NCBI GenBank assembly: GCA_003254905.1
Contig: QANU01083368.1
Location: 62,001-126,000 of the forward strand
Reading direction: 5' to 3'
Source of the DNA: Nissolia schottii
Taxonomy: Eukaryota; Streptophyta; Magnoliopsida; Fabales; Fabaceae
Length of the DNA: 64,000 nucleotides
Below the pieces are notes generated by a model. It saw only the letters and a program-made list of their open reading frames with translations, ran no database searches and was not told where the DNA came from. The translations under genes were made by a program, and so were the position numbers. Position 1 is the stretch's first letter. Each line of letters starts with the position of its first letter. This document shows, in pieces, positions 47,901-58,321 of the stretch.

Positions 47901-50234
47901 TGTTACAGTTAAAACCATAGTCTTCATACAGAAGCTTAATATTTCTGAAGACTTCAAAGTAAAATATGTAAAACATTGCATTTCGTTACAAAAAATTCTC
48001 TGAATGTATTTGGAATGAATCAACATAAGTTAAGTGTTGCAAAGCGGAGAATGAATATATTAGAGATAAAAGTTTCGGTGGCACCTATCGAGGAGTTACT
48101 CATTTTATATTTTATTTACCTTTACAACAAGAGTGCTTGGAGCCAGTAGCGAGTAAGAATCGATGCCATTGAGATATGCTTTCACCTCTGGAATGCCAGA
48201 GCCTGCTGCTGCCGGAGCAATGAAGGCACAAAGTGTGGCAGCTGCTGCTGCCAAAACTACATTGATACCGGCATATGTGATGAAAGCCTCAAGATATCTG
48301 TACCAAAACTACTACTCTATAAGAATACATAAACAGAAATGGCAAAGGTGAAGAATTACATATAATTCTTCTGTGATTGAAGATTCAAAACAATTTCTAC
48401 AAAGATGGTATAACTACGTATATAGTGCAGCTTCCTCTTAAAATATGCTTTATTTCCAAAGGCCCATTATATAATAAATCCATTTAAGTTGGCGAGTTCA
48501 TGATAGGGGGATTTATTAACCAATAATTTGGAATAAATCATTTTATAGATTTATAACTATTTTTTTGTCATGAAAAATTAAAAGAAGTGACGGAAGCATA
48601 TGACAAGTATTAAATGTGATGCGATAAGTATCTTATAAATTATCATATGCTTTCATTTTCGGGTTATGATGCACAGAATTGACCAGCAGATGAACAACTG
48701 AATGATGAAATAACAAAACAGAAATGTTATAAGCATATCATCATACACATCTTTAATGTAAAACTAAGTTATGAGCAGCACTAACATCTGCTGAAAAAAT
48801 AAAGTGCAGATCAAGGGTGCGTTTGTTTCAGCTTTCAAAAAAAATTGATTAAGAAAAAACTGGTTTTTGATATAAAGCTAAAACAGTTAAAAATAGATTT
48901 TTCTGAGAAACTATTCTTTTCAGCTTCAGCTGAAAATAGATTATTTTTTAGATTTTGATTATTATTAAAAATTTATTTCAGTAAACGAAAACTGCTTTTT
49001 CTTGCCAAAACAAAAGTGATTCTTTTGCCAAATAAGCTGAAACAATCGGACCCTTATGTCTGTAGTTGTTAAAGCATATACATTGGCCCAGAACTAGGAG
49101 CAAGATTGACCTGTTTTTAGACATGAGACTTGTTGTCATAAGAAGCTTGAAACCAGCTATGTTCTCAACTGAAATATTGTTGAAGAGGCCAATGAGTCCG
49201 GTGCCTAATCCGATAAGAAGCGCGAATCCCCACTTAAGTATCACATACTGGACTATCTGGACCTTCTTCCTGGACCTCCAGTCCTGCTTAAAAATTTCAT
49301 TCTCAAAAATCCTGAAATTACAGAATAAGTAACTCTCACATCATCATCACTCTTTTCAGTTTCCATCAGCAAAATCAAAAACAATTCTAGAGTTGTTTGC
49401 TTTTTGTAGTTTTGGCTATCCAATACATCAATATATAGCGTTTAATGCTTGGAAACTTGCAAAGATCTATATAACAAATGGGGAAAACGAATAAAAATGA
49501 CAAAATTATAAGAACAAGTCTCAAAAAAATTTGAAAATCAAAGTGTTTGCTGAGAACAAGTTACAAACCATAGAGATATTCAAGAAAATTTACCAACAAA
49601 TTCTCATGCAAGACCAAATGATGAACAGCACATCATGTAAAAGACACCAATGCATGATTGCAAAAAGTTACTAACAGGAACCATATGAAAAAGAAAAAAA
49701 AAGAAAAAAAAATGAACCATGATTGACTGGAAGGAAGTAAACGAGTCAAGGGTCGGACAGGATATGAAACGCAAACTAGTCCGATCCGATGCACTGTATC
49801 CTTAAAAATGACCAACTAAGAACAGAAAATATCAGAACCATACAATCAAAAACCCGAATTTCGGTTCTTTATCCCCTTGAAATATACCTTTCAGGGCATG
49901 TCTGGTTGAGGGGTAAAAAAGGGGGTGTGAAGGTTTCATGGATTAGATTCACGAGTAAAATGCAAGATAAAACTATCCTGTTATCCGAAAAGAAGTGTGC
50001 AGCTTTTGCTTACTCGTAGTCAAGGCTTTCGATGGGGCAGAGGTTGGCACCAACAATAGCAATCTGTGAAGTGGTGTTAGTCCTCTTCACAAGAAGCGGC
50101 TCGGCATATGTCATGTTCCTCTCAGAAAACTCTGACCAATACCTCGGAATCTCCTCCTTCTGATCCTGCAAACCTTCATTCTCTATGTCATGCACGTCGC
50201 CGTCGCTGCTGTTCACGCCGTCTTCTTCCTTCAT
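44916..50234 (-). CDS. CLC-c: CLC-c type vacuolar anion transporter (voltage-gated chloride channel family)
   Basis: Seven coding exons splice in phase on the - strand: 50234-50014, 49311-49111, 48297-48120, 47899-47637, 47033-46764, 46455-45327 and 45011-44916, giving 785 residues. The start MKEEDGVNSSDG was chosen by its likeness to the acidic start of AtCLC-c; an acceptor just upstream at about 50263 indicates a spliced leader. The membrane core is complete. The anion filter reads GSGIPE (Ser, as in chloride-preferring CLC-c, where nitrate-preferring CLC-a/b have Pro). The gating glutamate is in GKEGPMVHTG, and FALEE carries the proton-path glutamate. Two CBS domains form the C-terminal third, ending GILTRHDFMPEH. 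Family members move anions into the vacuole; CLC-c orthologues are tied to chloride storage and salt tolerance. Introns contain a SINE and a MITE. Confidence 0.95.
46549..46713 (-). mobile_element. tRNA-derived SINE (Au-like) in a CLC-c intron
   Basis: On the - strand it starts GGTGAGCCTCAACGCAACGG and has A- and B-box-like segments (AACGGTAAGGTTGC; AGTTCAAACCC). The body CTCTTCGCTTGCGAGGTTAAG and GGGAGCCTTGTGCACTAGGC ends in a short A/T tail. It is flanked by near-identical 11-12-bp copies of GAAGCTGCTAG (46538-46548 and about 46715-46726). The sequence resembles the widespread angiosperm Au SINE group; the family name is from memory. It is in the same orientation as the gene. Confidence 0.82.
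48814..49054. mobile_element. MITE with ~20-bp terminal inverted repeats in a CLC-c intron
   Basis: It starts AGGGTGCGTTTGTTTCAGCT and ends, in reverse complement, AGGGTCCGATTGTTTCAGCT. The 241-bp body is AT-rich and itself partly self-complementary (CTTTTCAGCTTCAGCTGAAAA at the centre). The target duplication is unclear, so the superfamily is left open. Confidence 0.7.
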
Positions 50235-51474
50235 CTTCTCAGCAAATTCACTTGCTAGTGCCTGTTCACAGCAGATTTATCAATCAGAACCCTGCAATTC
50301 CAAAACCTCACAGTAAGCATGTGATAAAGATCCCAATGTCACATTTCAATGCTCCAACAGTGCTATTTTCTCTAAATTATTATTTTTTCTAGATCTTTCT
50401 TGACAGATGAAACAGTTGGCAGAATCACGTAAGAGGCATCAAATTTTCAAACATTTACAGCTCATTCCACTATTATTGAACCAAAATTGTAACCTAGGAT
50501 GTGACAACATTGCATTAAGTCATGAAACCAAGCCACGCACTTCTTGTACCATGTCTTATAAGGGGTAGTAAATGTTGTATAATCATAAAGGGGGGAAAAA
50601 TTAGACAAGTATAATAAAAGCAATCAAATCCTTTAGTAATAGTTCCAGAGCTTGAATTGGAATGAAGTAACTGAAGAATGAAAAAGAACACAAAACATCA
50701 GAGCTTAAGTTGGGGAAGGGATTCTTACCAGAAATCAAAGATATGCTTTTTCACCTGAAGATTATTAACTTTATTTGATGAACACTTTGGAAAGTCAAAA
50801 CAACTTGGATTGAAGGAATCTAAAGCACAGACATAATTCATTCACTAGAACACATACCACAAAGACAGCACTTATAGTCTCTATCACTCAATGTTGTATG
50901 TTTCAGGGAACAGCAACCACAATTTAAGGTTGGGAAAACAAAGGTACTTGAAAGTATAATTTATGATGGAATCAATTTAAAAAATATTAAATAATTTTAA
51001 GAATGTTTATGATAAAATCTTTTGTTCAGTTATATAATTTTTTTAATTTTTATTTTTAAGGTAATATAAGGTTAAATTGTACGTTTTTTTGGTGAGGGGC
51101 ATGACACCAAAAAATAAAATAAAATAATGTTGGAAATATTTTTAAGTTCACAATTGGGTTTATGCTTATCTTATCTTTATTTAAGAATATATTCTCATCT
51201 GTCCCAAGTCCAAAACAACAATGTCTTCAACAAATAATCACTAAACACATCGACAACGCAAGGTAGTAAAAGTGGAATTAATCACTAGAACACCTGCTTC
51301 TAACATACAACAAAGACCGCACTTATAGTTTCTATCACTCTATCTTGCGGGGTAAATACACTTGTATGGCATTTGGAGAGCAAAATTTCGGATATAGGGG
51401 GGGGGAGGGAGAAAAAATTTACAGATGTATGGGATTTGCAGGAGAAATCGGTAATGGGGAAGCCGATTTCAGAA
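50235..51474. other. CLC-c leader, promoter and a local duplication
   Basis: The CLC-c 5' leader intron begins near 50263. A block of the form TCACTAGAACAC...CAAAGAC-GCACTTATAGT-TCTATCACTC occurs at about 50839-50900 and again at about 51284-51345, a ~450-bp-spaced direct repeat. A G-run at 51398-51410 lies just before the assembly gap. No other gene is seen. Confidence 0.5.
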
Positions 51475-52403
51475 NNNNNNNNNNNNNNNNNNNNNNNNNN
51501 NNNNNNNNNNNNNNNNNNNNNNNNNNNNNNNNNNNNNNNNNNNNNNNNNNNNNNNNNNNNNNNNNNNNNNNNNNNNNNNNNNNNNNNNNNNNNNNNNNNN
51601 NNNNNNNNNNNNNNNNNNNNNNNNNNNNNNNNNNNNNNNNNNNNNNNNNNNNNNNNNNNNNNNNNNNNNNNNNNNNNNNNNNNNNNNNNNNNNNNNNNNN
51701 NNNNNNNNNNNNNNNNNNNNNNNNNNNNNNNNNNNNNNNNNNNNNNNNNNNNNNNNNNNNNNNNNNNNNNNNNNNNNNNNNNNNNNNNNNNNNNNNNNNN
51801 NNNNNNNNNNNNNNNNNNNNNNNNNNNNNNNNNNNNNNNNNNNNNNNNNNNNNNNNNNNNNNNNNNNNNNNNNNNNNNNNNNNNNNNNNNNNNNNNNNNN
51901 NNNNNNNNNNNNNNNNNNNNNNNNNNNNNNNNNNNNNNNNNNNNNNNNNNNNNNNNNNNNNNNNNNNNNNNNNNNNNNNNNNNNNNNNNNNNNNNNNNNN
52001 NNNNNNNNNNNNNNNNNNNNNNNNNNNNNNNNNNNNNNNNNNNNNNNNNNNNNNNNNNNNNNNNNNNNNNNNNNNNNNNNNNNNNNNNNNNNNNNNNNNN
52101 NNNNNNNNNNNNNNNNNNNNNNNNNNNNNNNNNNNNNNNNNNNNNNNNNNNNNNNNNNNNNNNNNNNNNNNNNNNNNNNNNNNNNNNNNNNNNNNNNNNN
52201 NNNNNNNNNNNNNNNNNNNNNNNNNNNNNNNNNNNNNNNNNNNNNNNNNNNNNNNNNNNNNNNNNNNNNNNNNNNNNNNNNNNNNNNNNNNNNNNNNNNN
52301 NNNNNNNNNNNNNNNNNNNNNNNNNNNNNNNNNNNNNNNNNNNNNNNNNNNNNNNNNNNNNNNNNNNNNNNNNNNNNNNNNNNNNNNNNNNNNNNNNNNN
52401 NNN
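51475..52403. other. Assembly gap (929 N)
   Basis: Unknown bases. Frames that run across it are meaningless. Confidence 0.99.
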
Positions 52404-52740
52404 TTATAATAAAATGGTTGTGTCTTATAATAACACGATAGTTATGTCTAGGTATAAACCAAAGTTATGTCTTACAAAGTTGATAAGTTTAGGTTTACAA
52501 TTGAATAATAGTTAGGTCTCTTATAACACAATCGTTGTGTCTTACTTCACAGAGAGAGTGCTATGTTGCTCCAGCATTCCAACTCAAGTTAGGTCTATTA
52601 TAATAAAATGGTTGTGTCTTATAATAACACGATGGTTATGTCTAGGTATAAACCAAAGTTATGTCTTACAAAGTTGATGGTCTACAATTGAATAATGATT
52701 AGGTTTCTTACAACACAATTGTTGTGTCTTGCTTCACTGA
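52404..52740. repeat. ~194-bp tandem repeat, almost two copies visible
   Basis: TTATAATAAAATGGTTGTGTC begins at 52404 and again at 52598. Both are followed by the same ordered phrases (AACACGAT-GTTATGTCTAGG, AAACCAAAGTTATGTCTTAC, ACACAAT-GTTGTGTCTT). The array starts inside the gap, so the copy number is unknown. The motif GTTGTGTCTT and its variants recur several times per unit. Confidence 0.85.
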
Positions 52741-52829
52741 GAGTATGGTACGTGGCTTCAGCACTTCAACCCAAGCTACCACTGACGTTAACAATGAAGA
52801 GATTGTTTTAGCAACATTTGACGAGAATG

Positions 52830-53400
52830 CAGGAAGACACAACTATATAATGCTAAAAGACACAACGAACTAGTAAACACAGACCTAACCGTGATGAAGT
52901 ACAAAACACAACATTTTCGATTGTGTAGACACAACCATACACTCTGCATAGGCATATACAACTATTTCTTTCAAAAACCCACAAAATAGTGTACATAACG
53001 TAGATAGACCTAACCAGTTTTCTTTCATCAAATATAACCATAGAGCGTTACAACCAACTTACCAACATCAGACACAACCGTAGTAGAGAACGTAATACAA
53101 CCATTTATTTTACTCAGACACAACCTTTTTCATATTTTAGACACAATCATTTATTTTACTCAGACACAACGTTTTTCATATCTTAGACACAACAATTTAT
53201 TTTAGTCAACTGCTTATTTCAGTCAGACACAACATTTTTCATACCTTAGACACAACCATTTATTTTACCTAGACATAACCTTTCTCATATTTTTAGATAC
53301 AACCATTTATTTTACTCAGACACAACCTTTTTCATTTTTAGACGCAATCGTTCGTAAAATGAAACGTAACTTTCTTAAATAACAAGACATAACCAATATT
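52830..53400. repeat. AGACACAAC motif array, about 18 copies
   Basis: AGACACAACC and close variants occur about 18 times in about 570 bp. In 53090-53345 they sit in a ~45-bp unit (AGACACAACCATTTATTTTA then CTCAGACACAACCTTTTTCA). This is the reverse complement of the GTTGTGTCT motif that fills 52404-52740, so the whole block is inverted about a centre near 52790. No coding sequence. Confidence 0.85.
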
Positions 53401-55174
53401 TAGCTGAAATAAAAACGGTTTTGTTCGAAAGCAAAAATAACAGAAGGAAACTTGCTATGAACTAAAATAATTTTTTTGGTTTGACGATTAACTTGCAAAA
53501 AGAACACGAATTAGTAAGGGTTAGGTCTTACTAGTAGTTATAGAGACGAAAAAACCTTGCGATGGAAGAGTTGAAAAATGTGGTTGCAGAAGATGGAGGA
53601 AGAAAGGAAGACGAGAGATGAAGAAGAGAGGGTTATGTTGTGGGAGAAGAAAGGAAGACGAGAGAGAAATGTGAACGGTTGAGGGGTTTATGAGAGAGTG
53701 TGTGAGACACGCGCACGTTTTGAGAGAGTGGAGCACGTTTTTCCATTTTGTTGGGACCAAGGAGTCATGGGTAGTTATTGCCTCGCATGTGCAATAATCT
53801 AATTCACAATAATTAGGGGTCTTTTTTTTTCTTTGATTGATCCCAACACGTGAAGACATCTTATTGGTAAATTTCCCCTTCATCCTGTGTCGCACGTGAC
53901 ATCATGAGATAAATGGATGGTTCCGAATTCTGATCGGAGCCCTTGGGCCCTGGCTAACCTCGCGTCACATTATTTATTACTTTTCCTAGTTTGTTTTCTT
54001 TTTTTTAGTTGAGATTCATTTGTTTTTAATTTACTTAATACCAGAGAAAATACAGAGATAAATTATAGAATTTTTTTTTATTTTTTATACTCCACTTATT
54101 AGAATAGGGAGGAAAAAAATTACTTTAAAAAAATAAAATTAGAACTCAAAGGAACAAAATTTTTCTCTATGTTTATATTCTCTTATCCTGTCTATAATAT
54201 TTAATATAATCTAAGAATACGTCTCTGAGTTGAGTTTAGAAAAGTCCTAACTCACATGTACAATCTAAGGGAAGAGGATAGATAGGACATTGGAAATATT
54301 CTTTTTGTTTATGCAGAGAGAACTTACAAGGGATTCTCAGTTGAATTAAAAAAAAAAAACCTAGGTTGAATAATAAAAATTACAAGGGGATCTCACCAAA
54401 TAAATAAATAATAATTATAGGAGGAAATAGCAATGGCAATATTTTATTAGGTAGCTTCCAGCTTGATGTATTGCAATTGTACGCAATGTTTTTCTATTGG
54501 CAAGTCAAATCTGTTTCGTGTATTTTTGTTGTTATCTGTGGAGAAAATAATTAAGTTATAGTAAAAAAAAAGCAAGAGAAATAATGAAATATAAATAATT
54601 TTTCAAACAAGATATATTACAATAATTATTTTTTAAGCTAATGACTTAAATAAATATATGTATTTGTTCTTTTATCTTAATTAAATGACTGCCATTGCTC
54701 GTGCGTTTGGTCCTCCTGCCTCACCGATTCTGTGTGTCCCCACCCCAACCTCGTCTTTGTGTGACTTACCTTCTTTAACCTATTAGACCCATTTGTTTAG
54801 ACCTTAACTCCCTTGCTCCTCATCCGTTCCGAACATTGCTCTTCGCTCAGGCTCGCTCCACGCCTCCCTCATCCCTTCATTGATCATTCATCCGTGGTGA
54901 GACTGAGACTCATGCAAGATTGTCATAGCAACATCGGTACCGTGTTGGTTATACATACGTGGTCACAAACATGTTCCTCAATTTTGAAGCATGACACGCT
55001 TTGAGTCACTGTCGATCATATTCCATTTGGGATTCAAGGCCCCCTCGTCACATAATTGTGAAAGATTCCATCCGCATATGAGACCCGACTTTAGATCATT
55101 ATACTTGTTTTACAACCCTCTAATTAAGGTCTTAGATCAACTCACGTTGTTGATATTTATGTATTCGTTTAAAA

Positions 55175-55213
<39 letters not shown>

Positions 55214-57497
55214 TTTTGAAGCAGGAAAAAAAAAGGTTAGAAGACAAATCAATCTTTGTTTACCTAAAACAAAAAAATAAAATAAAATGGAAGGTAGTGT
55301 TATTTTTTAATTTGCAGTGCACTTTTGGGGCTTGTTCCAGTGTCTATCATTTTTTTAAATCAGAAAACAACTGTTGCTCCACCATGGGCCATGAATTAGC
55401 AGGCGGTCATTTTATATGACAATGGCTCCCCCAATCCCACGTGTCCTCTCAGGTCTAGCCATCGCAATAGTAGATATTCTCAATTAAATTTTTGGTTAAG
55501 TAATATTAAATATGTTTTTTTAATGTTAATTTTTTTATTATTTATATTATGTATAAGTTTGACATTTTTAATTAATGATTATATAACATATTTGACCTCA
55601 CATAACAATAAATTGAATTGAGAGAATCCATTTAAAAAAAAACTACAATGTTTTAAGGGAAGGGAATTTTATATATATATATATATATATATTCCCAATT
55701 TTATAAAATCTTATATTTAAATACTTAAACAAATTGATGGAATTTATAGCATGTGAATGTGCAGGGACAAACCTCCCTATGGGGCCACCGCCTCCTCCCA
55801 AAAAAAGATTGTCAATTTTATTTTAATAATATTTGGCCTCATTTATTATATTTGCACTATTTAAAAAAGAAATAATAGTTCATTAATATATATTTAATTA
55901 CACTTATTATAATAGGGAAGCAAAACCTTTCTCCTTTCTTTATTGGGCTGAGAAAAGTCTTCCTTTCTTAATCAAGTTACATGTGTAGAATTGTCATGGC
56001 CATGGAAGAAGTACCATCCTTTCAATCATCTACATCAACTTGATCTTCTCATTTTTGTCACATGATGCTGGTTAAGAACTAAAATTATGTACACAATGAT
56101 AAAGTTATCATCTGATGCACCATCATTTGGAAGTACTAATTATAAATTTTTTAAACATCATGGTATTGTTATCAACAAGTGAGATTACCTCTCTTTTTTT
56201 CTAGCAAACGTAATATAGTGTATATTTATTACTTAAATAAAGAGAAAAAAAACTATAGAACAAGAGCCCACCAAATACATCATATATGCAATTAAAACAA
56301 ATCAAATTAGGTCCTTGATTACAATTTTAAATATGAAAACTTAGGTAGTGTTTTGTTTATATCGACAAAAGAAATAGAGATGTTAGAAATAAAAACATAC
56401 TTAGAAAATGATAAAAAAAATTGTCATATCTTAAAATAATATTTAAACTAATTTTTATATTTTTAAAAGAGATAAACACATGATACATATATCTACTATC
56501 TTACTATCTCCTTCTTATTTATTTCATAATAAAAATCAAACACTACTTAAAGAGTGTGTTTGATGTGAGATCAAAATGAAAAATATTTTTTCATTGAGAT
56601 GGATCTATCATATTACATGTCAATCTAATTATCCAAAAGTTTTATTTCCTTTTTACTCACACACCAAACACACCCTCAAAAGTAAATTCAAGTTTGGAAA
56701 TTCTGGTTGTTTGTTGTTGTAATGAATAAATGAAAATGCTAAACCAACATTAATTGATTTGTTTATTTTAGAGAACTTAGAAAGGAACCGACATTAGGTT
56801 AGTGATAATAGAGTAGAGCAATTAATTTTGCAAAAAGTCATATATCTAAGTTCTTCAATGCCACCTTGTTAAAATACTACTATAATTAAACGATCTACCT
56901 TTTCATTAATAGGAAGAGACAACATTGAATACTAGACTAACTATCTACACACTCCCTTAATCATATGCTCCACCCGTTTCATTTTAATTGTCCATATTTT
57001 ATTTTTTAAGATTTTAAAATATCTGTTCATTTATAATATTTAAGTATAATTTTTTTCATTTATATCCCTAATTGTATTAGAATATTTATTAATATAAATG
57101 GATATAAAAAATAATGATTGTATTAAAAATAGAAATTTATTTTTTTATATATGAATAATTTTATCGATTCAGACTATTTTATATATTTACTAATATTTTT
57201 TTTAATCTTAGTATGTGTAGTTTTTTATTTTGGACAGTTTAAATGAAACCAAAGAAATATTACCTTAATTGAATGCACTTATATTAAACAAACATAAAAT
57301 TAAAAATAATTTAAAGAATAAATTTCCTAAAGCATCATTATTTGATTTGGTTAACATGTTTATAATGAAGAGTGAATGAAAGTTTAACAATAAATTTTAC
57401 TTAAGTGACATAATTTGGACAACAAATTTGGCCTATATAACATATAATTAGGAACAAAGGAGTAACATTTTATCACATACTGTTCAAATGTTGACAG
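53401..57497. other. Intergenic AT-rich region
   Basis: A purine-rich stretch (53560-53720) and CACGTG-type boxes near 53850-53890 could be remnants of a promoter, but I see no convincing gene. TA microsatellites lie at about 55179-55210 and 55669-55691. The open frames here are short and low-complexity. Confidence 0.45.
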
Positions 57498-57506
57498 TTA
57501 TTCGAA

Positions 57507-57792
57507 GAGTTTTTTTTTTACTAAAATGCCTTCTTACTCAAACAAAATATCAAAATGCCCATGTTTCCAAATATATTACAGGATTACACCTGTTTTGGTC
57601 AGCGTGGCACTCGCGATTGCGTGGCGATGCCACGTCAAATTCGCCAACATGCCTGAAGAATCTACACCAAATTCGCCAACTCTCCTGGCGAATTTCATTC
57701 AATTTGTCTAACCCTCCTGACGCATTTCACTCAATCTCACCAATTGCAATGCCACATTCATACAATATTCGCCAACCGGTTTGGCAAATCCC
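57507..57792 (+). repeat. Left terminal inverted repeat of the MULE
   Basis: It pairs with 61977-62326 in reverse complement, sharing for example GTGGCACTCGCG and GCGTGGCGATGCCACGT. Beyond the outer ~150 bp it is filled with ATTCGCCAA / TTGGCGAAT motifs. Confidence 0.88.
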
Positions 57793-58321
57793 TTATCGGC
57801 CACTATCTCACCACCCCCAAACCCTTTCATCCATTCTAATTTTCTAAAAATCCACTATCTCTCTAGAAATTTTCTCTCTCTATAATTCCTAATTCTCTGT
57901 CCAACTCTTGGATTGCCGAAAGCTAGTTGTCAAGCTCTTGGATTCAATTTGTGCGACAGACTTGTAAGTTTTAATTTATTAAAATTTATGGTTTAATTAA
58001 TATTTGTAAATTAATTTCTTTAAATGTAATCTTTAAATTGATTATGTAAATGTTGTCTATATTAGTTTGCAAAGAAATTTATGATAGATTAATGCATAGA
58101 GTAGTATGGTATTGTATGTTGTCTATATTAGTAGCAATTTATGATCGATTGATCGATAGAGTAGTATAGTATATGTAGTAGCATTATATAAATGTTGTCT
58201 ATATTAGTTTGTGAAGCAATGTATGTTTTCCATAGATTGCATTTTATACAAAATTAGAAAATGAGGAAATTTCTTATAGTGATCAACACACAATTTTTTA
58301 ATATCTATTACAGTGTATAAG

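Noticed and set aside
51345-52515. Open frames of 354-380 codons
   Set aside because: They consist almost entirely of a 929-N gap.
52830-53400. CRISPR array
   Set aside because: The regularly repeated AGACACAAC motif has no constant spacer or repeat length and this is a plant genome.
53521-53895. 124-codon frame on the minus strand
   Set aside because: Purine-rich simple sequence gives a Ser/Leu/Phe-rich shadow with no domain.
51284-53900. A complete CACTA (En/Spm) element starting at CACTAGAAC
   Set aside because: No matching TAGTG end or 3-bp target duplication was found and the centre is a gap, so only the motif array is reported.
54813-55212. Possible small gene (63-73 codons)
   Set aside because: No recognisable motif, no splice partner, and the second frame ends in a TA microsatellite.
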